Assembly: GCF_900324485.2 (NCBI RefSeq)
Contig: NC_046646.1
Location: 18,439,156 to 18,503,155, forward strand
Reading direction: 5' to 3'
From: Mastacembelus armatus
Taxonomy: Eukaryota; Chordata; Actinopteri; Synbranchiformes; Mastacembelidae
DNA length: 64,000 bases
The notes under the pieces were generated by a model. The model was not told the DNA's origin. It ran no database searches and saw only the letters and a program-made list of their open reading frames with translations. The position numbers were made by a program, and so were the translations under genes. Shown piece after piece: positions 19,931 to 32,530 of this stretch; position 1 is the first letter of the stretch, and each line of letters starts with the position of its first letter.

Positions 19931-22900
19931 TCATTTTTGTCAAAAAATGACTTATTTTTTTAAGAAGGTGACATTATCATAAGAACCTATGAGGAGTCTC
20001 TAATCTCCTCTCTAACAGGTAAAATAGGAAGGAAATTTTTGGAGGTACACATTAATAGTGCGTCATTGAGATGTGTCTTAAAGCAGCCTTTTAATTTAGA
20101 GTAAGCATGATAATTGTCAAATTGCTAACCCTTGTCTACACATATTCAGATCTGTGTGTGTTTAAGTGCTGGTTTAACAGGTGCTCGTTGACTTGTACTT
20201 CCTCACAAGAGCTCTTCTGGGAATCTCTTGCATTCCAATCGCTAGCATCAAATCTCAAGCAGAGAGAGTGAACAATAATGGACACTAGATGAGCATATAA
20301 ACTCCCAAATGTTTATATCAGTATCAGTATAAAAAAACTAGTGTCAAATGGACAATACTAAAGACACAATTCTGTCAGGTGATGTCGATAACATGCCATG
20401 ATTTACCAAAGTGCAACTGGCTTCCCTTGTCATACTCCTGACCACTGGCAGTGTCATGTAATAACTTCATTTGGTTGGTTAACCTTTTTTCACCAAGGGA
20501 TGTGAATTTCTACCTGGCTTCCTCACAGATATTAGTGGTATGAGTGCAAGACAGTTTTTCACGATGTAACATTTAGGTGGGTGTTGTTTCACTCACTGTA
20601 AAATAATTAATAAGGAATGGGCCAGCCAGCAATCCCACTGAAGAATTTCTGAAACTGACAAGCGTAGTGTTTTCAATATAATGACAACTAAAACACAGTC
20701 TGAAAATAAAGCTGAAGACTTTGGGAGAAAATACCACTGTTGCTGAAATCATTTCATGAAACGCTGAACTACTGGACATTATAGAAAGATTAACTCAAAC
20801 AGTTTTCAACCTGAAAGATTGAACTTTCAACCCCCTCCAGCCTACAGCAACACCTCTAGTTTTCTTCTCCCTTATCTTCAGACAGCAGCAGAGGCACAAC
20901 TAGTGTTTAATCACCAGACTAGACGTGATAAGGGAAAAGTCAAGTCTAGTTTGTAGAAGACTACAAATTATCATTCAATTCTGAAAACATTCAGCATCCA
21001 AAGAGGCCCCTAATCACTTCAGCAGACACTGAGCATTTATTTACCATATATCACATTTGCTTATATGTCCAATCTGTAACACCTAATGAGTCATGTGTAA
21101 AGATAACCATACTTTTGAATGAGTTGGCTGATGGACTGCACATTATGGTAAAATTGTTCCAGTGGAGAAAAGTTGAAGGCCATTTTAAAAATGCCCTGAA
21201 GTTTAGATGCACAGATATGATTGAATTCCCTGAAAGAAGCAAATTATTCAACAAAAACGTGACATTTTTTCATTCCTTTCCCTCAGGTTGTAGTTCGACT
21301 TTGGCCTCCCAGACAGTCATATGTAGAGCAAGACGATGAGTCATCACTTTAAATAAGGCAAGGACATTGGGCGCCCAGACTGAAGACTTCTAATGAATCT
21401 TTTCTCTGTACACGCCTTTTCTTTATCTTTATTTTGCCGTTCTTCCCTTTTGCTAGACTCAGCTTAAACCCTGTCCCTGTGTCCTTACAAAGTCACTCAG
21501 CTGGATAAAGTCATTTACCTGGATGATGAGGAGAGAGAGGGGGAATAGACAGAGTCAGAGGGAGTGTGGGGATGTAGAGCACAGAAGAAATCCTGTATTT
21601 CTAAGAAGAATGTAGAAAAATACAAAACAAATGGGAGCAATTCCAAGCCAAATATACAAAGATCCTGAATATTAAAAAGACTATTTTAGTCTTCTACTGA
21701 CACACTGATCAAATGATATTTTTTTACTATTAGATAAACTGCCATTCAACATTTATGGTTTTCAAAGGAAGAATGGACCTCAGTAATCCCATGATTTTCC
21801 CTGAGTGATTTTGAGGTGTATTTTTGTAGGTTTAATTTTTCCATCATCAGGTCAAACACTTTAACTTGTCCAGGAGCTGGTTTATGACCCGGTACCTGCA
21901 AATCTGAAGGATCAGCCTCTGCTTTACTTGATGCTTAGTGTTATTTTACAAATGTCAGCATGCTAACATGCTAAACTAACACAGTGAACATAGTAGACAT
22001 TACATCTGCTAAACAAAAGCATGTTAGCATTGTCATTGGGAGCATGTTGGAAAGCTGATGTTGGCATTTAAATGAGAGCAATGCTGTGTCTCTACCCTAC
22101 ATTAAGTGTGTGTTCTCAAATCAGCATACTTTTGTGCTTGGACACTGCTGTCCATATGATTAGGTTCCATTTCCTCTGCCTCCACATATAACATGACAGT
22201 GTTTGGTCCACTGCCATGTTATATGATGTAGAATTATTTTGATGTAGAGTCATCTCCTATACTACTGACATAGTGAAATACTCACATCAAGAGTGTAGTG
22301 AAAATGAAGTAAAAATTATAAGTGGTATTTGTTGTTTTATATTTATTATACATTATATTATACTACAACTTGCCTTACATCGGCTGACTACTGCTACTGT
22401 GTTTTTACAAGGCGAACTTAAATTAACACACACTTTCTCAGACACACACACAGCTTTCCAGCTTTGCATGTTTGACCTTGGTTCCAAAACCCCTGTCTTA
22501 CTAATGTAGACCTTTAGTTAACAGGGTTGATGAGCTCTGGGCCATAGAGAGATAATGACTTCACAGGTCAATCATTATTCTCCGTGGTTTATTAGTCACA
22601 GCACTGATGAGATTAACACTGCTTTTCTATTTTATCTCCCCGTGCACACCTCCACCAATCTTTCTTTGCTTTCTTTCTTCGGTGCCTTAAAAAGGAGCAG
22701 ATGAGATAGCCTAGGCCTGACGATATGACATCTTGCTGTAGTTCAGAGTAAGAGTTAGTGTTTTTTTCTTTATTTCACAGAGCGCAAATGTTCTGACACT
22801 TCACAAATGAAAAAATTACAAGGAAAACTTCCTGTTTCCCTCAAAGTGCTTCATAGAGTGAAGGATAAGATGCAGCAACATAAAGAACACTGCTAAGTCA

Positions 22901-23578
22901 GTTTTTATTTGACCTTTTATTAACATGTTACTTGGTTTTCTAGGCCTACAACAGTCACATGCATGGTTAGTCTTTCTACTCTGCGTTTAACCCTTTGATA
23001 AACTGACCTGGGGTCAAATGCTACATTTTATTTTTTTAGATAAGAGTGTTTATAAATACAAAGTTGGTAACTCATCCCATGTGGTTGATGAACTATGACA
23101 GTTTGCTCCAGCATTGCCTGCTCAAACAAACATGGCACTCCAGACTTTAGACAGTCTGAGGGTTTAAGTGATTCACTATTTCATTCCAGCTTTTCAAATC
23201 AGAAACTTGCATATATACTTTACTGTATATTTCTCTCTTGATTAAGAGGATAAATAATACTAAGTCTAATAAGCTGCTTAAATTACACATGAACGGCATC
23301 TCTCTGTCTTGAGGAAATACTTACTGTATATATACAATATGTATACTGTTAGTTTAAGAATTCACTGGTGTAAGATGAACAAACACTTATTAGTTCTTAT
23401 ATCATTCACCTGTGGCTCTGTGCATATCCCAGGGACTCTTTATAGGTCAGATGTAGCAGTGATTAAACTGGTATTAAAAACTATTGGTTCTGATCGGGAC
23501 AGGTCAGTGTCTCTTTGAAAAAGTACATAAAACATTGCCTGCCCTGTCCCCCCAGCGCTGGTCTATTGTTTGGGTATG
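19931..23578. other. Intergenic region, no gene seen
   Basis: No coding exon was recognised in this stretch between the motif cluster and the end of tpbgl. Open frames of 65-80 codons occur but show no family features. It contains the repeat fragment at 21953-22075 and AT-rich DNA. The last few hundred bases before 23579 should hold the 3' untranslated region of tpbgl. Confidence 0.55.
21953..22075. repeat. Interspersed AACATGCTAA-type fish repeat fragment
   Basis: GTCAGCATGCTAACATGCTAA followed by AGCATGTTAGCATTGTC is the core of a very common fish interspersed repeat, recognised from memory. The copy is short and diverged. The fragment at 32337-32530 looks like another part of the same family. 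Confidence 0.5.
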
Positions 23579-24763
23579 TTAAACAGCCACGTTGGCCAGT
23601 CTCGGGTCTGAGTCCTGCTCGTAGCGGTAATGGTAGACCTCCATCTGGTCTCGGCACGCCTCCCTGATGTTGTTAAGCCAGCGTTTGATGCCTCCTCGGT
23701 TAAGATACAGGACCATTAGAAAAACCACCCCGATCAGAGCCAACACTATACCGAGGAAGACATAGGACACCGCCTCAAGGTTCTCATTCATACAATCCAC
23801 GTCCTCTCCCCGGAGCTTATCCACAGGACTCCCCCTCTTGGCCTCCGGCTCACTGCACAGGAGACGCCCCGCATCCGGGCACTGGGATGAGTTCTTCAAC
23901 CAGTAGTAAAACGCCTCCAGGTCACAGTTGCACCGAAACGGGTTTAAGGACAAGTAGACGCGTAATCGCCGTTGCTGGTACAAATTGGTTACGTTTTCCC
24001 TCCCGATGGTCTCTATGGAGTTATTTATCAGTACTAATGCGTGAAGATTGTATATATCTAATCTGATCAGGGGGATCGAAGTCAGTCTATTCCCCGTCAA
24101 CTCCAGTCTGTGCAGGTTGCGCAAACTTTGAGTGCTGAGCGCACTTATTAGCTGCGCCGTTGCCTGAGGCATTATGGAGTAATTGAGGTAAAGAGAGCGC
24201 AGCTCCGTTAATCCATGGAAAGCCCTGGCTGAGATAGACTCCAATCGATTGTGGCTCAGATCCAGCAGATGCAATCGGGGAAGTCCCAGGAAGGCGTAGG
24301 GTTCAATAGCCTGGATCCCGTTATAGGACAGCGAGAGTGTCATCATTTCCAACTCCGTGTCGTTGGTCATGAACGCACCGCGCTGTAAAGTTGAGATGTT
24401 TCTCCCCTTGAGTATCATGGTGGACGTCCACTCTGGTATGTTTCCCGGTACCTCAGTTTCGTCTCCATCACGGCAGGTCACCGTCCCCGACTCTCTGGCA
24501 CAGATGCAGGATGACGGGCAAGCATCATCCGTCCTGACAGGCGAAAACAACAAACACACCACAGCCACGTAACATAAACACCACTGATTCCAAATAGGAA
24601 ACAGACTCTTTGAATTGTTGGCACTGTAAAATATCAACATCTTCTCCCTCATTTTGGTGCCAAAGCAGGTATATGTCGATATGTCTTCCGAAGAAAGCGA
24701 CCGACTACAATCCTCCCAGGCATGTAAAGTCGAATCTGACCGAGATCGGTTACTTTGAACCAT
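23579..24763 (-). CDS. tpbgl: Trophoblast glycoprotein-like (TPBGL), LRR type I membrane protein
   Basis: This is a single-exon gene of 394 codons from the ATG at 24763. A hydrophobic stretch CYVAVVCLLFSPV (about residues 64-76) acts as signal or anchor. Then come a Cys-rich LRR N-cap (ACPSSCICAR), leucine-rich repeats including LHLLDLSHNRLESI and LHRLELTGNRLTSI, a C-cap (NPFRCNCDLEAFYYWL), and a TM helix (YVFLGIVLALIGVVFLMVLYL). The intracellular tail RWLNNIREACRDQMEVYHYRYEQDSDPR is almost the human TPBGL tail, which identifies the gene over its paralogue TPBG. The family acts at the plasma membrane; TPBG/5T4 is known to dampen canonical Wnt signalling, but TPBGL itself is little studied. 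The signal peptide lies unusually far in. The later Met at about 38 or 42 would give a more typical start, so the first 37 residues are doubtful. Confidence 0.93.
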   Translation of the reverse strand: MVQSNRSRSDSTLHAWEDCSRSLSSEDISTYTCFGTKMREKMLIFYSANNSKSLFPIWNQWCLCYVAVVCLLFSPVRTDDACPSSCICARESGTVTCRDGDETEVPGNIPEWTSTMILKGRNISTLQRGAFMTNDTELEMMTLSLSYNGIQAIEPYAFLGLPRLHLLDLSHNRLESISARAFHGLTELRSLYLNYSIMPQATAQLISALSTQSLRNLHRLELTGNRLTSIPLIRLDIYNLHALVLINNSIETIGRENVTNLYQQRRLRVYLSLNPFRCNCDLEAFYYWLKNSSQCPDAGRLLCSEPEAKRGSPVDKLRGEDVDCMNENLEAVSYVFLGIVLALIGVVFLMVLYLNRGGIKRWLNNIREACRDQMEVYHYRYEQDSDPRLANVAV

Positions 24764-24939
24764 CAAAATAGAAAAGCCGCTCTACCCACTGTCATCTCGG
24801 CGATCCGCGTCTCTATCTCGAGAAAATATGAGTTTTCTTTGGGATATTTACACATTGGAGCAATGAACAAGAGCCGAGTGTGGCTGCGTGGAAAGCTGCT
24901 GATCCGTGCTCCTTTGGTGGTATTTTTGACGCCTGTCAC

Positions 24940-24940
<1 letters not shown>

Positions 24941-24970
<30 letters not shown>

Positions 24971-25007
24971 TAGAGAGAGAGGGGGGAAAGAGGAAGAGAG
25001 AGAGAAG
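24941..25007. repeat. (GA)n purine-rich microsatellite upstream of tpbgl
   Basis: An interrupted GA repeat of about 67 bp, with a short G run in the middle. It starts 178 bp upstream of the tpbgl ATG, so it lies in the 5' untranslated region or promoter. Confidence 0.9.
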
Positions 25008-28000
25008 TACATTGCAATACAAGTACTTTTATCATAATGTACTGTCCATTACTGTCCAGAACTGTACATTACTGTTATTATTGTTGTTGCAACTTTTATT
25101 TGTCCTCCAGTTAGCATATCATTCCTGACGTTGGAAAAACCTGATATTCACAAGTAATGGTGCCTTGCTCAGTGGTTAAAAATGTTCTTCGTTGTGTTAA
25201 ATGTAACTGCAAAACCAAATGTTCCTATCTCACTTGATTGTTTCAGGATCATTGAACTCCAAGAAAGTTGGTTGTTTCCTTTCCACATCATGTTTCCATT
25301 ATTACAGCCTTAATTTACAGCAAATCATCTGCTGTAATTGAATGAGGCCAGTGAAGTCTGTTTAATGGGGCCTTGGTCAGTTCTTTCTGACTGATCCATT
25401 TATTTAGAGCGATAACTTGCTTTCACAATGTTGGTCAGGCTCTCTACGTCGATGCTTAGATGAGTTATAGACCATTCCTCCACTAACCAATGTTATTCTG
25501 TGCTGAACACAATGATTAGTCAATGTCACAAACAAAAAGTGGTAGCACAGAAAATGGATCCCAGTAATAAAGTAGTGTAAGTTAACAATCATCAAGAAAG
25601 AGATCTTGAAAGGAGGACTCCTCCCAGGAAAACTGTTAAGAGGTTCAGAACCTTGGACAGCTCCACAGAGCAGCACGTTACTTTGCTGTGAAAAATATTT
25701 GATTTGTTCTGTTATAAAGAAAGCAGGGACAGTAATAACAGAATTGTTTTATATACAAGTATAGATAGCTCCAGATGGTGACACACTGCAGTTAGCTCTG
25801 AGTGGTCAAAAGAGGACACTGAACAAATAAGTGGAAATAAAGAGTCTGTTAAAAGTAAACAGATTCATCACCATGAACAGTACAGAAGAGAAAAGCACTA
25901 CAGAAAACAACTGAAAGAAATAATTACCAAATACTGCCATGTACGATATGTGCCACAATATCTGTTACTCACTGTCACATGTAATCATGTGTGGTCAAAT
26001 CTTTCATACATATTGGATACAGCAACAAGTGTCAGACTGATCTGACCACAATGGCCTGTCAACAAACCAAGTACAAATGAGATAATTTGGTGTGTAATCA
26101 AATAAAGCAGCAGCAGAGTAACAGCAAGTTGTCATTTGCCCTGTCACAATGAGCACAACTCATTATATCTGCAAGCTGCCTTGTATTTAAGTGCCAGTCT
26201 TTTCAGTTTTACACATCTATATGATGACAATTCTCTGGGGAACCTGTAATGTGTAGTAGTGACGATTGTGTTTGTAGTATTCATAGAAATTGTATTTTTC
26301 TATTTATTATTTCAGTGCTTTGGACCCACACATGAAATGTTTTGGCACTAGTGCATGTAAATTACATGAATACTTACCAAAAAATTAGAAACTCACAACT
26401 GACTCAGTGACATAACTTATAAAATAAAAAGAACAGTTATGAGAGGAGTATTGATCTACTCATCTAAAACTTGACAAGAAAACAAAAATTACAAACTATC
26501 CCTTTAATGTGCAATAAAAAGAATAGAAGCTCTGAAAACAGGAGCTGTGGCACTGGTGAGCTGATTGCTGTCACACTCAAGAACACTTCCTCTGTAAAGG
26601 ATGGCCAGAAATGGCTGTTGTGGGAATGTAAATGGTCTATATTTACAGAGGGAGATGATGAGAAACTGAGACAGAGAGACAACCGGACAGAAGAGGATAG
26701 AATGGTTTACGATGGCCCTCCTCCTGCTGCTCCTGATAAGGACATAGAGCATATTAACATCAGGTTGTTTTGCCTATAAAGGCATATGGGATAGTATTTC
26801 TTCTTCAGAACAGACAAGAATATCTCCTTAGTCCTTCTCTTCTCCTCTCAATACCCCTGTGCCTGCTCCACGGGTGTACGCTCTATCTGCTGGTGCAGTG
26901 AGTTGATTTAGTGACGGCTGTTGTTGCTGGGATATTGTTATGGTGGCCTCCTTGTGGCCTTCAAGTTGACACTGAACCTCGTAATTGATTTACTCAAGGC
27001 TGCCCATCCCTATCGCCTGGCTACAGGGTGTGTGTTTGTAAACATGAGTGAGTGACCATTTGCCATTAATGGCGTGGAGTTTTCTTTCTATACTGTGAGC
27101 GTGTTGTTATTTCAGACAGCTCTAGTACACATGAGAACTTAGCAGCACCATACTGTTTTTGTATGTGTGTATGTATGTACTGTGCATTATGTATACATGA
27201 TAACATTTTCTGTGTTTGGTGTGTGTAGAAGTATATAACCATTGCAAACTGCTCCCACTTCACACACCCCATATTTTGGTTTCCTCCTTCATCCTTGCTG
27301 TGTCACTTGTCATTCATTAACCTTGTTTTAATAGCAAGCCTGGTCTTTGCTTCTTCCTCCCTCCAGCTGGCACATACTTTCACTGTCACATGCTGGACTC
27401 ATATTTAATACGATCCAATATGACCCAAGTAAAGGACATACATGTACACTATTCAGTCTTTTAGGTGTAAGGTTATATCGCCCAGTGTAATTCAACACAA
27501 TGTGAACATGAATGTGCAACTGGAAAAATACAATAACTTAGAGATTTTGAAGCATCTTTATTGACCGAACACACATTTACATATGTTGACCTTTGCCAAA
27601 GGGTGTTTGAGTACACTTACGGTCCATATTTAGCTGATCCTCTGCGTGATAATAATTCAGGTAGTGTGAAGTTTGGGTGGTGAAATAGATGTTCAGATGA
27701 TTCAAATAACATTCAAAGCTGTAGTTTGAGGTGTTATTTTATTACACCACATTATGGTGTAAGGTGTTCCCTTTTCCTACTTTTCCCATAATCATTCTGA
27801 AATTCTGACATTTAAATAACTGGCTGATTTCCTTTCCGGAGTTTGCAGTATTCATCTTCCATGGATTCTGTCATTCTTCTTACCTTTGATAGATTATAGT
27901 CATTTAGGTTCTGCATGAACAGTACTTAAAGCTGAGGAATAAACTTGAATTAAAGTGAAAATTTCTTTCATGCTCTGCAGAGACTGAAGAACTTAGAAAT

Positions 28001-28078
28001 ATACTTCTCTTAATTAGAAAGGTGACCTGAGCAGCTTTGTACTGTACATTGCTGTATAGGATCATTATTTGTTAGAAG

Positions 28079-28081
<3 letters not shown>

Positions 28082-28126
<45 letters not shown>
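28082..28126. repeat. (AC)n microsatellite
   Basis: About 22 uninterrupted AC dinucleotides, followed by a short degenerate tail. A likely polymorphic locus. Confidence 0.97.
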
Positions 28127-28128
<2 letters not shown>

Positions 28129-29231
28129 CACACAGACACTCTCTCTGTTATACCTCTGCTGTCCCCTAAGATGGGTGCTAGAGGACATATTGTGGTACAC
28201 CCATGAGTAACAGTAATTCCATGTAAAATCTTCTTTAATCTTTCTCCATGCACTGTGTGCTGCTGTGGGTGCACTGTGCTCATAGGCAGATGGAGATCAG
28301 GACTCATTCAGATCCCCCCTCCATACAAAGAGCAGCAAAGATAGTAACACGTCACCCACTTCACTCTTTCCAGCTTACGCTACCATCCCATCCCAAACGC
28401 AGTCTGCACCTCTATTTGTCTGGTCCACCTGTCCCTCAATCTGTCCATCTGTCTATCTGCAGCCCTGCCTCTTAAACAGTACTCCACCACCTGCTGAATA
28501 AGAAATGAGCGATGAGAGTATAGGGGTGAGGAGTAAAGAAATGCACTGGAGTCCAGGCAGAGCCTCATGGGATGAGGGTGTAAATGTATCTTGAGGAGCT
28601 GGTGTCATATGTCCATTAATTAGTCAGTTAGACTTGTAATGGAGTGAGCCGCCGCCAGACATACATAACAGGCCATACAAAGCCAAATCACTCAGTCAGA
28701 GGAGTTAGCTGCTGATAACTCTTTGTAGAAAACTATAGAGTGATCTGAGGGATCACTGAGCCTGTGTCATAACACAACAGGATTAAATACATGCAGGTGG
28801 ACATAAGAGTGCAATAAATGAGCTTTGTAAGATTCTGGGATTTTCAGAGGCACATAAAGGATCATATATAAGAGAGAGTTGTAAAGAACTATGACTTTTT
28901 TATGGTCAGTTCTTTTTGTTATATTCTAGTGAAATATAAATTTATTTAAAAAGTCTAATGATAGGTATAATATAATATCCCATTAGAATATTCCATTAGT
29001 TCATAATTCATTTGAAGTTTGCAGTTGAAGAATGTTTTAAAACCTTATAATTACAGTAATGCATAAATTCATCGTTTTTTTCACATTACACTCCTGATGA
29101 GGGGCTGTGCCTTTTTTTTTTCTTGTATCACATTCACTCAGTAGTAATCCGTAGTACTCAAATACTTACATTTGTGAGTCTGAGTGTAATATGATATGAA
29201 AATCAATAGTTCATACACTTTCCTCTCTCCA

Positions 29232-29294
29232 ATAGTTTGGACACACTTTCAATTCAGTGAGAATATGTGTCCATACTTTTGACTGGCAGTGTAG
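29232..29294. mobile_element. Tc1-like terminal repeat / MITE fragment
   Basis: The right part reads on the minus strand TACACTGCCAGTCAAAAGTA then TGGACACATATTCTCA. The left part, on the plus strand, is AGTTTGGACACACTTTCAAT. The two halves are a degenerate inverted pair of the Tc1-family end known from many fish (CAGTCAAAAGTTTGGACACA). At 63 bp it is only a remnant. Confidence 0.6.
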
Positions 29295-32200
29295 GCCTTT
29301 GAAACATTGTCGACACCACATAAAGAGGTAAACACATATTTACAACTTTATGTGTATTTCTAACTCCCAAAAGCCATTATGGTTTTACAGTTAGTACTTA
29401 GAAGCCAGTTGGTTTGGTTTCCATCTCTTCCCCTGGTCCGTGAAGAACATTAAGTTTCTAACAATCACGTAACAAGGAAATGATATAGATACTTGACTTG
29501 CAGTGCCTTTATTTAGATTGAATTACAAAACGGTTGATATCTGATGTTCAGGTGACCGCTGTTTGTCCTTCTGGCTGTCAGCGACTCATGATACCAAGGC
29601 ACCTATGGCACTTAAAACACTCCTGCTGATGGGTGAAGTGTATCGGTGACACCTTGGAAAGTGAACCAGCTGACTGAGTCGGAGCAAGCCACAGCCCTGC
29701 TGCCAGTCCTGTTAGAAAGGGTTTATCAGTCACAGTCCTGGGTGATCATGTTTCAGTATCATTATACAAGTAAAATGTTTTGGAAAAGGGGATTTAATTC
29801 CAATTGTCTTTTAGGTATTTGTTTTATAAATGTTGCATTGGAAGTTTTTTTTGTTTTACAAAGTTTTCTCTTGAACACAATAACATAATATATAAACAAA
29901 TGTTCTTTATAATTTTGGTCATATCACATTTAGATAACTGCTACAGTGGTGATACTCGATTTGCAAGCACATTGCCATAAGGTGTCAAAAAAGTCTTTGA
30001 TGTGATATAATACTGTGTTAGACACACTTTTGATGGCTACTTTAAATTTAAGACTGGAATAAGGAATAACATTGATGAGGGTCAGGGTTTAGATTTGGGT
30101 TCTGGTAAAAGACAAGAATTAAAGTTTCTAGAGTCTGTAGAGGTCATCTCTAGTCAGATGACAGTGTTGATGAAATACCAATACTGGGTTATGCAGATAT
30201 TGTAAAATATAGTTAATAAAAAGAACAAATAAAGGTCTAAGGCCCATTTTTTTCAGAGTGAGGTATATACTTTTACTGGGTGACTGTGGCGAGTCAGCCT
30301 GACATCACTCCCTAAACAGCTCTCAGTAAACCTTGGTGCTGTCATGAAGTGGCAAAGTTAGACAATATTTATGTTTGGGGGCACCGTAGTCGGACTCGTA
30401 GTACCCTCTATCCATCAGCAGCTGAACTGCAATTTACATCTAGCCAGAGTCAGGGTGAACTTTGCTGGGCAAGCGGTGCTGCTCTACAGCAGTACACTAT
30501 AGAGACAGACAAGCAGTGTAGTGCAAAAACCTACTTCTCATTTGTTCAATAATTAATGTGTGTTTAGTTGCTGAGGGATGTGCGATGTGAGAACTCCAGG
30601 ACAGTCTGTGGTGAAAGAGTAACTAGGAAAAGTTAGTAGATATGGTGGAAATGAACTCTACCTAAGTACAACTAATGGTTTTTGATGTTTGGTACATTAC
30701 TTGAGTATTTCCATTTTATCCTACTTTAAACTGCATTTCAGAGGACATATTGTACTATTTTTCTCTGCTATATTTATTTGGCAGCTGTAGCTACTAGTTT
30801 TTTTACATTTTAAATATTAATAATGAAGGAAAACACAATGTATTGTCAAAGTGTAGCAGTTCCCTAGTTCTCCTTGCAGTAAAGCAGTGTCTTGTTGGGT
30901 CTCCTTCTCTTGTTTCCTGTTAGTGCGTCCACCAGAGACATGTTTCCACTTCTCAGGTTTTATTTCATTATTTTTTCACATTCCAGAGTGCTTAATTACC
31001 CAACAAAAAAGTGCCTAATTCTGATATACATTTACGTGGCAGTTTTTTCTTTCCTGCCTCATTAACAAGCTAATGACCTCTCAGATTTATCTTGTGACCC
31101 TTTGTACATTTGGGTGAAACACTTCTGTTCTTTCACTCAAATCACATTTTGAAAAATGAAAGATTTTTACTTGAAATATTTTACATGGTCTTTTTGGTGC
31201 TTATGTACTGCCACCACTACTGTGACCTGATATTTACAGGAGAACCAACAAGTATTACCCCCTGCTGGTGTCCTTGAACACCACATCAAATCCCCAAAAT
31301 CCCTTTCCTGTTCTGCAGCTTCAGCTTCTAAAGCTCCTGCGCTTTTTGGACAATATTAAAAGAAAATTTCCCTACAGAGAATAATAAAAGATCATATTAC
31401 ATTACAGAGAGTGATAACTGATGAACAAGAAACTTTACCAGTCATATGGACAAATGTTTTCATCATCCATCCACATTTCAACACAGTGCTGAAAATACTT
31501 GTGTCATTATGCCTGTTATGCACAGAAAAAGGGAGGCGTGGATAGATGGACAAAGAGAATGAGGAGATGATCTTACATTTATTATCATGAAGCAAATTAA
31601 ACAGTGGAAGTCATTATTTTTATCTTGACAGAAGAGAGAGAATGACCTATTCTTAGCGTTTACCCCATGCTGGGTCGACAAGATAGATATATAGTTTTAT
31701 GTCAGCCTGTTTTAGAAACCCAAACCTGACTCTGCCAAACTATACTTTATCAAATGCACACAAAATAAGAAGCAAATACTTCCTAAATCTGATATTAATA
31801 TTGGATTGTCAGATACACATTTAAGGCATTTATGAAAAAAGAGTTGAGGGCCTTTTATTGTTCAGTTAAGATATTTACTACCAAAGACAGCAGAGGAGAA
31901 TGCTGAAGCCACAGAATATAAAGTTAGTAAATAAATAAGTTTCCCCAAGGGTGACTTTCCCCTCAGTATTTTTTATTTGCTTTTTGAGGTTTGAAATATG
32001 TCATCTAGGTTATTGTTCCCTGGAGTAGGATGAACAATGTCAGCAATATTCAGTTTTCATATCTGGAAACATCATTACAGGATAGCAAACACTTATATGG
32101 GGGAAAAAATTACTCTATACAGTTTGTGAACCCTGATTTCTCTCATTGTGGAAGATAATGTGGTGACAATGAAACCAACACCATGCAAAATAAAAATACA

Positions 32201-32336
32201 TATAAATATAAGAAAATACTAAGACAAGAACTGGCTGATGTGAAAAAGGTCAAACCTTATTTGACAAGCCCAAAAGAAACAAGACTGAAAGTCTAGAGCC
32301 AGTAAGAAACAGATTTGTCTTGATGCTGAAAAATTA

Positions 32337-32530
32337 AGAATCAACAAGGTCACCACAATTCATCCTGATGGGGACATGGATGTAAGTACAAAATTTAATA
32401 GTAATCCATCCAATAGATGTTGAGATATTTCATGTTAAACCACAAATGAGGAGAATCACCAAAGTCATTCCAAGTTCATCATCCATGAATGTCTGAACCA
32501 AATGCTGTGCCAATCCATTTAGTAGATGTT
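32337..32530. repeat. Interspersed fish repeat fragment
   Basis: Contains ACAATTCATCCTGATGGGGA, then AATCCATCCAATAGATGTTG and AGATATTTCATG, a series I recognise from memory as a very common fish interspersed repeat (often with CCATCCAATAGTTGTTGAGA). A partial duplicate CAATCCATTTAGTAGATGTT follows at about 32511. The copy is diverged. Confidence 0.5.

Noticed and set aside
26471-26779. 102-codon open frame between tpbgl and smyd4
   Set aside because: Low-complexity composition, overlapped by a frame on the other strand, no family resemblance and no exon context.
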